Origin: Kitasatospora aureofaciens
GTDB lineage: Bacteria > Actinomycetota > Actinomycetes > Streptomycetales > Streptomycetaceae
Assembly (NCBI RefSeq): GCF_019192735.1
Contig: NZ_JAHTKP010000008.1
Location: forward strand, 62,001-126,000
Length of the DNA stretch: 64,000 nucleotides
Direction: 5' to 3'
This document shows positions 61,997 through 64,000 of the stretch, piece after piece (positions within the stretch are counted from its first letter, which is position 1; every line of letters starts with the position of its first letter). The translations under genes were made by a program, and so were the position numbers. Under the pieces are notes generated by a model. The model worked only from the letters and a program-made list of their open reading frames with translations, was not told the DNA's origin and searched no databases.

Positions 61997-63049
61997 ATGG
62001 GTGTGGGCCTGACGAAGGGCGGCAACGTCTCCCTGGGGAAGCAGGCCCCCGGGCTGCGGGTCGTGCAGGTGGGCCTCGGCTGGACGGCGGGTGCCGGGTA
62101 CGACCTGGACGCCAGCGCGCTGCTGTGCGGCCGGTCCGGGAAAGTCATCTCGGACCGGCACTTCGTCTTCTTCAACAACCTGCAGAGTCCGGACGGTTCC
62201 GTCCGCCACCACGGCAACCACGGTGGCGACGGGGCCGGCGGGGGCGACGTCGAGCGGATCGACGTCCGGCTCGCGGACGTCCCCGCCGAGGTCGAGCGGA
62301 TCGTGTTCGCGGTCGCCATCTACGACGCCGCGCAGCGGTCCCAGACCTTCGGTCAGGTCCGCGGCGCGTACATCCGCCTCACCGACCCGGACGGCGGCGA
62401 GGTGGCGCGGTACGACGTGGCGCCCGAGGCCGGGAGCGAGACGGCGATGGTGTTCGGCGAGCTCTACCGGCACGGCGCGGACTGGAAGTTCCGCGCCGTG
62501 GGGCAGGGCTACGCGGCCGGGCTGGCGGGCGTCGCCACCGACTTCGGCGTCGAAGGCCTCCAGTCCGCGCCTGCGCCCGCTCCGGCTCCGGCTCCGGCTT
62601 CGGTATCGGCGCCCGTGGTCGCCGATGCCCCCGCTGCTCCCACGACCCGGCAAGAACCAGGGAGTTCTCCAGTGACGTGCTTCTTCGACCCCTCGCACGG
62701 CGTCGGCTCGACCGCGGTGCTGTGGTCGCCGCAGTGGGGCGTGCCGCGCCAGATCCAGGCGTGCGTCGCCTGCGCCCAGCGGGTGCAGACCACCCCGCCG
62801 CCGTTCTACTCCCCGCAGCAGGGCTATCCGCAGCCGGTCCAGCAGCGTTACCCGCAGCAGGGTTACCCGCAGGTCCCCGGCCAGGGCCAGCCCGCGCAGG
62901 GCGGTCGCCGCTACGGCACCGGCGCCCTGCTCGGCGCGGGCGCGGCGGGCCTGGTCGGCGGCGCGCTCCTCAACGAGGCGCTGAGCGACGACGAGCCCGA
63001 GGTGGTCATCAACAACTACTACGAGGGCGACGACGACGACTTCTTCTAA
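61997..63049 (+). CDS. TerD-domain protein with C-terminal Cys pair, Gln/Tyr-rich and acidic tail
   Basis: 350 residues, GGAGGAAG before the ATG. Residues ~1-180 are a TerD domain: L-T-K-G-G-N-V-S-L, G-Y-D-L-D-A-S-A-L-L, H-F-V-F-F-N-N-L and F-G-E-L-Y-R-H, with Ca-binding acidic residues. Next come an Ala/Pro linker, a Cys-containing segment (V-T-C-F-F-D, then C-V-A-C-A-Q-R-V), a Pro/Gln/Tyr-rich stretch, a Gly/Ala hydrophobic helix and a very acidic end (E-G-D-D-D-D-D-F-F). A multi-domain tellurite-type stress protein; the tail may be a membrane-associated or binding module. Confidence 0.88.
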   Translation: MGVGLTKGGNVSLGKQAPGLRVVQVGLGWTAGAGYDLDASALLCGRSGKVISDRHFVFFNNLQSPDGSVRHHGNHGGDGAGGGDVERIDVRLADVPAEVERIVFAVAIYDAAQRSQTFGQVRGAYIRLTDPDGGEVARYDVAPEAGSETAMVFGELYRHGADWKFRAVGQGYAAGLAGVATDFGVEGLQSAPAPAPAPAPASVSAPVVADAPAAPTTRQEPGSSPVTCFFDPSHGVGSTAVLWSPQWGVPRQIQACVACAQRVQTTPPPFYSPQQGYPQPVQQRYPQQGYPQVPGQGQPAQGGRRYGTGALLGAGAAGLVGGALLNEALSDDEPEVVINNYYEGDDDDFF

Positions 63050-63116
63050 GCCGGCCTTCTGAGCCCGCCGCTTCTGCTGGGCCCGCCGCCTCACCGGGGC
63101 CGGATGGCCGGGGACG

Positions 63117-63797
63117 TCAGCTGATGACGACCGCCATCCGGCCGTAGGTGGCGTATCCGTTGTCGAAGTCCTTCGCCGAGACCGTCGTACGGCCGCGCGC
63201 GGGATCGTTGACCGACACCGTGCCGTCGCCGAAGCCGGTGACGACGACCGCGTGCTCCGCGGGCCCCGCGTACAGGACTCTCTTCCCGTCGTAGGCGGTG
63301 TACGTGGTCGACGCCAGGTGGCGCCACAGGTAGTCCACCCAGACGATCGCCGGGTGGCCGGCCGCCAGGTGGTCCTTCAGGTTCTGGGTCGAGATGCCCG
63401 AGCCCGACCGGACCACGGTGAGTCCGAAGTCGCGGGCGGCCTTTGCCACCGGCGGGTAGTACACGCCGAAGCCGGTGCCGTCCACTTCCGAGCCGTCCGG
63501 GTCGCCGACGAAAGCCGCGTACGGGTCCCCGGACAGCGAGCCGGAATGTCCGAACTGGTAGTGCACCCGGTCGACGCCGATCCGGTCCAGGACGGCCTGG
63601 TCGTCCACCTTCACACCGCGCGCGGCGAGGACCATCCGTAGCGCGGCGGCCTCGCAGTCGTTGTTCAGCTGCTGGTGGTAGTAGGGAATCGTGCGAGCCT
63701 CGCTGCCCAGGGCCGGGCCTGTGCCCACGGCCAGAGCCGCGCTCGTCAGAGCGGCAAGCCAGGCCGCCCGGGTCTTCGATGCAATCGTCATGGCCAT
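63117..63797 (-). CDS. Secreted C39-like cysteine peptidase
   Basis: About 226 residues (ATG 63797, or the ATG two codons later, which lies 7 bases after TAGCGT). A Sec signal ends in G-P-A-L-G-S-E-A. The catalytic Cys lies in N-N-D-C-E-A-A-A-L-R-M (peptidase_C39_2 type: Q-x(n)-D/N-C-E-A-A). His is in A-E-H-A-V-V-V-T-G and Asp/Asn in V-N-D-P-A-R-G. It hydrolyses peptides outside the cell, or may have a cell-wall role. No ABC transporter is nearby, so it is not the bacteriocin-processing type. Confidence 0.88.
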   Translation of the reverse strand: MAMTIASKTRAAWLAALTSAALAVGTGPALGSEARTIPYYHQQLNNDCEAAALRMVLAARGVKVDDQAVLDRIGVDRVHYQFGHSGSLSGDPYAAFVGDPDGSEVDGTGFGVYYPPVAKAARDFGLTVVRSGSGISTQNLKDHLAAGHPAIVWVDYLWRHLASTTYTAYDGKRVLYAGPAEHAVVVTGFGDGTVSVNDPARGRTTVSAKDFDNGYATYGRMAVVIS

Positions 63798-63931
63798 GAC
63801 GCTACGAAGAGCGGATGCACTGCGCAGCCGGTGCGCGGCGAACAGGTGACGGAGCGTCCGGCCTGTCCGAGGTGTACCCAAGCGGCCGGGATCGTCCTAT
63901 CGGAGGTGTACCCCGGCAGCCGGGACTGCCG

Positions 63932-63937
63932 TACCGT
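63932..63937 (+). promoter_or_regulatory. -10 element, leaderless start of FAD oxidoreductase gene
   Basis: TACCGT ends 6 bases before the GTG at 63944. Two GAGGTGTACCC words upstream (63869-63879 and 63903-63913) form a 34-bp-spaced direct repeat. Confidence 0.55.
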
Positions 63938-63943
63938 GACGGC

Positions 63944-64000
63944 GTGAACACGAACGCGTCCTCCCGGTACGACGCCGTGATCGTCGGCGGCGGGCACAAC
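63944..64000 (+). CDS. FAD-dependent oxidoreductase, N-terminus only
   Basis: Nineteen codons before the window ends: after M-N-T-N-A-S-S-R comes Y-D-A-V-I-V-G-G-G-H-N, the dinucleotide-binding start typical of phytoene-dehydrogenase-like FAD oxidoreductases (G-G-G-H-N). The gene continues beyond the window. Confidence 0.75.
   Translation, partial: MNTNASSRYDAVIVGGGHN

Noticed and set aside
63117-63797. Bacteriocin-processing C39 peptidase system
   Set aside because: No ABC transporter or double-glycine precursor nearby; it has its own signal peptide and fits secreted C39_2 proteins.

Overview
The window is high-GC (about 70-73%) actinobacterial DNA. GTG starts, LAxTG wall anchoring, an Rpf-LysM resuscitation factor, SpoIIE phosphatases and many Tat/Sec-exported proteins point to Streptomyces or Kitasatospora. 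Outside one transposon block it is ordinary accessory and arm-type gene content with no rRNA, tRNA or CRISPR seen.

Layout. 1-9.3 kb: end of a winged-helix regulator, secreted phospholipase D-like enzyme, WGR-DUF4132 protein, divergent Lrp regulator and PLP decarboxylase, LAxTG surface protein. 9.3-19.3 kb: truncated AraC regulator, secreted carboxylesterase with its TetR regulator (two matching operators), two tandem secreted Cys-repeat paralogues, secreted GH5 glycosidase with a Cys-repeat tail, LURP-one protein, small secreted protein, alpha/beta hydrolase. 19.3-26.7 kb: F420-type oxidoreductase, P-loop protein, secreted M43-type zinc protease, universal stress protein, Fpg/Nei glycosylase, kinase-like protein, PQQ-type propeller, Uma2 nuclease, and two abutting gene remnants. 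26.7-43.3 kb: SpoIIE phosphatase/MASE1 pair, large GAF-PAS-GAF-SpoIIE phosphatase, two-component system, RpfA with a long structured leader, SDR, DinB/MDMPI-fold protein, isoquinoline-oxidoreductase-type molybdenum hydroxylase, MFS exporter, Mut7-C protein, cupin.

43,322-56,812 is the main discovery: a Tn3-family transposon (58-bp terminal inverted repeats, GACGG target duplication) that carries a second complete Tn3-family transposon (43,707-50,490; 48-bp repeats, CAGTA duplication) inside its serine-recombinase gene. The outer element carries a PadR/membrane-protein pair and a secreted ricin-type lectin made of three almost identical 138-bp repeats. The inner element carries a CGNR-type regulator, a metallophosphoesterase and a LysE exporter. 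The inner transposase has one in-frame amber codon and the inner resolvase a one-base frameshift. The outer transposase is intact, but its recombinase is split. When the outer element is removed in silico, the flanks rebuild a 16-bp-stem hairpin, so it landed inside the shared terminator of the cupin gene and a convergent gene.

56.8-64 kb: propeller-like protein, PadR-controlled DUF2306 membrane cluster with four 14-bp repeats, cytochrome P450, TerD-domain protein, C39-like peptidase, and the start of an FAD oxidoreductase.

Across the window many genes lack a Shine-Dalgarno sequence but have a -10-like hexamer exactly 6 bases before the start codon. They are probably transcribed as leaderless mRNAs.
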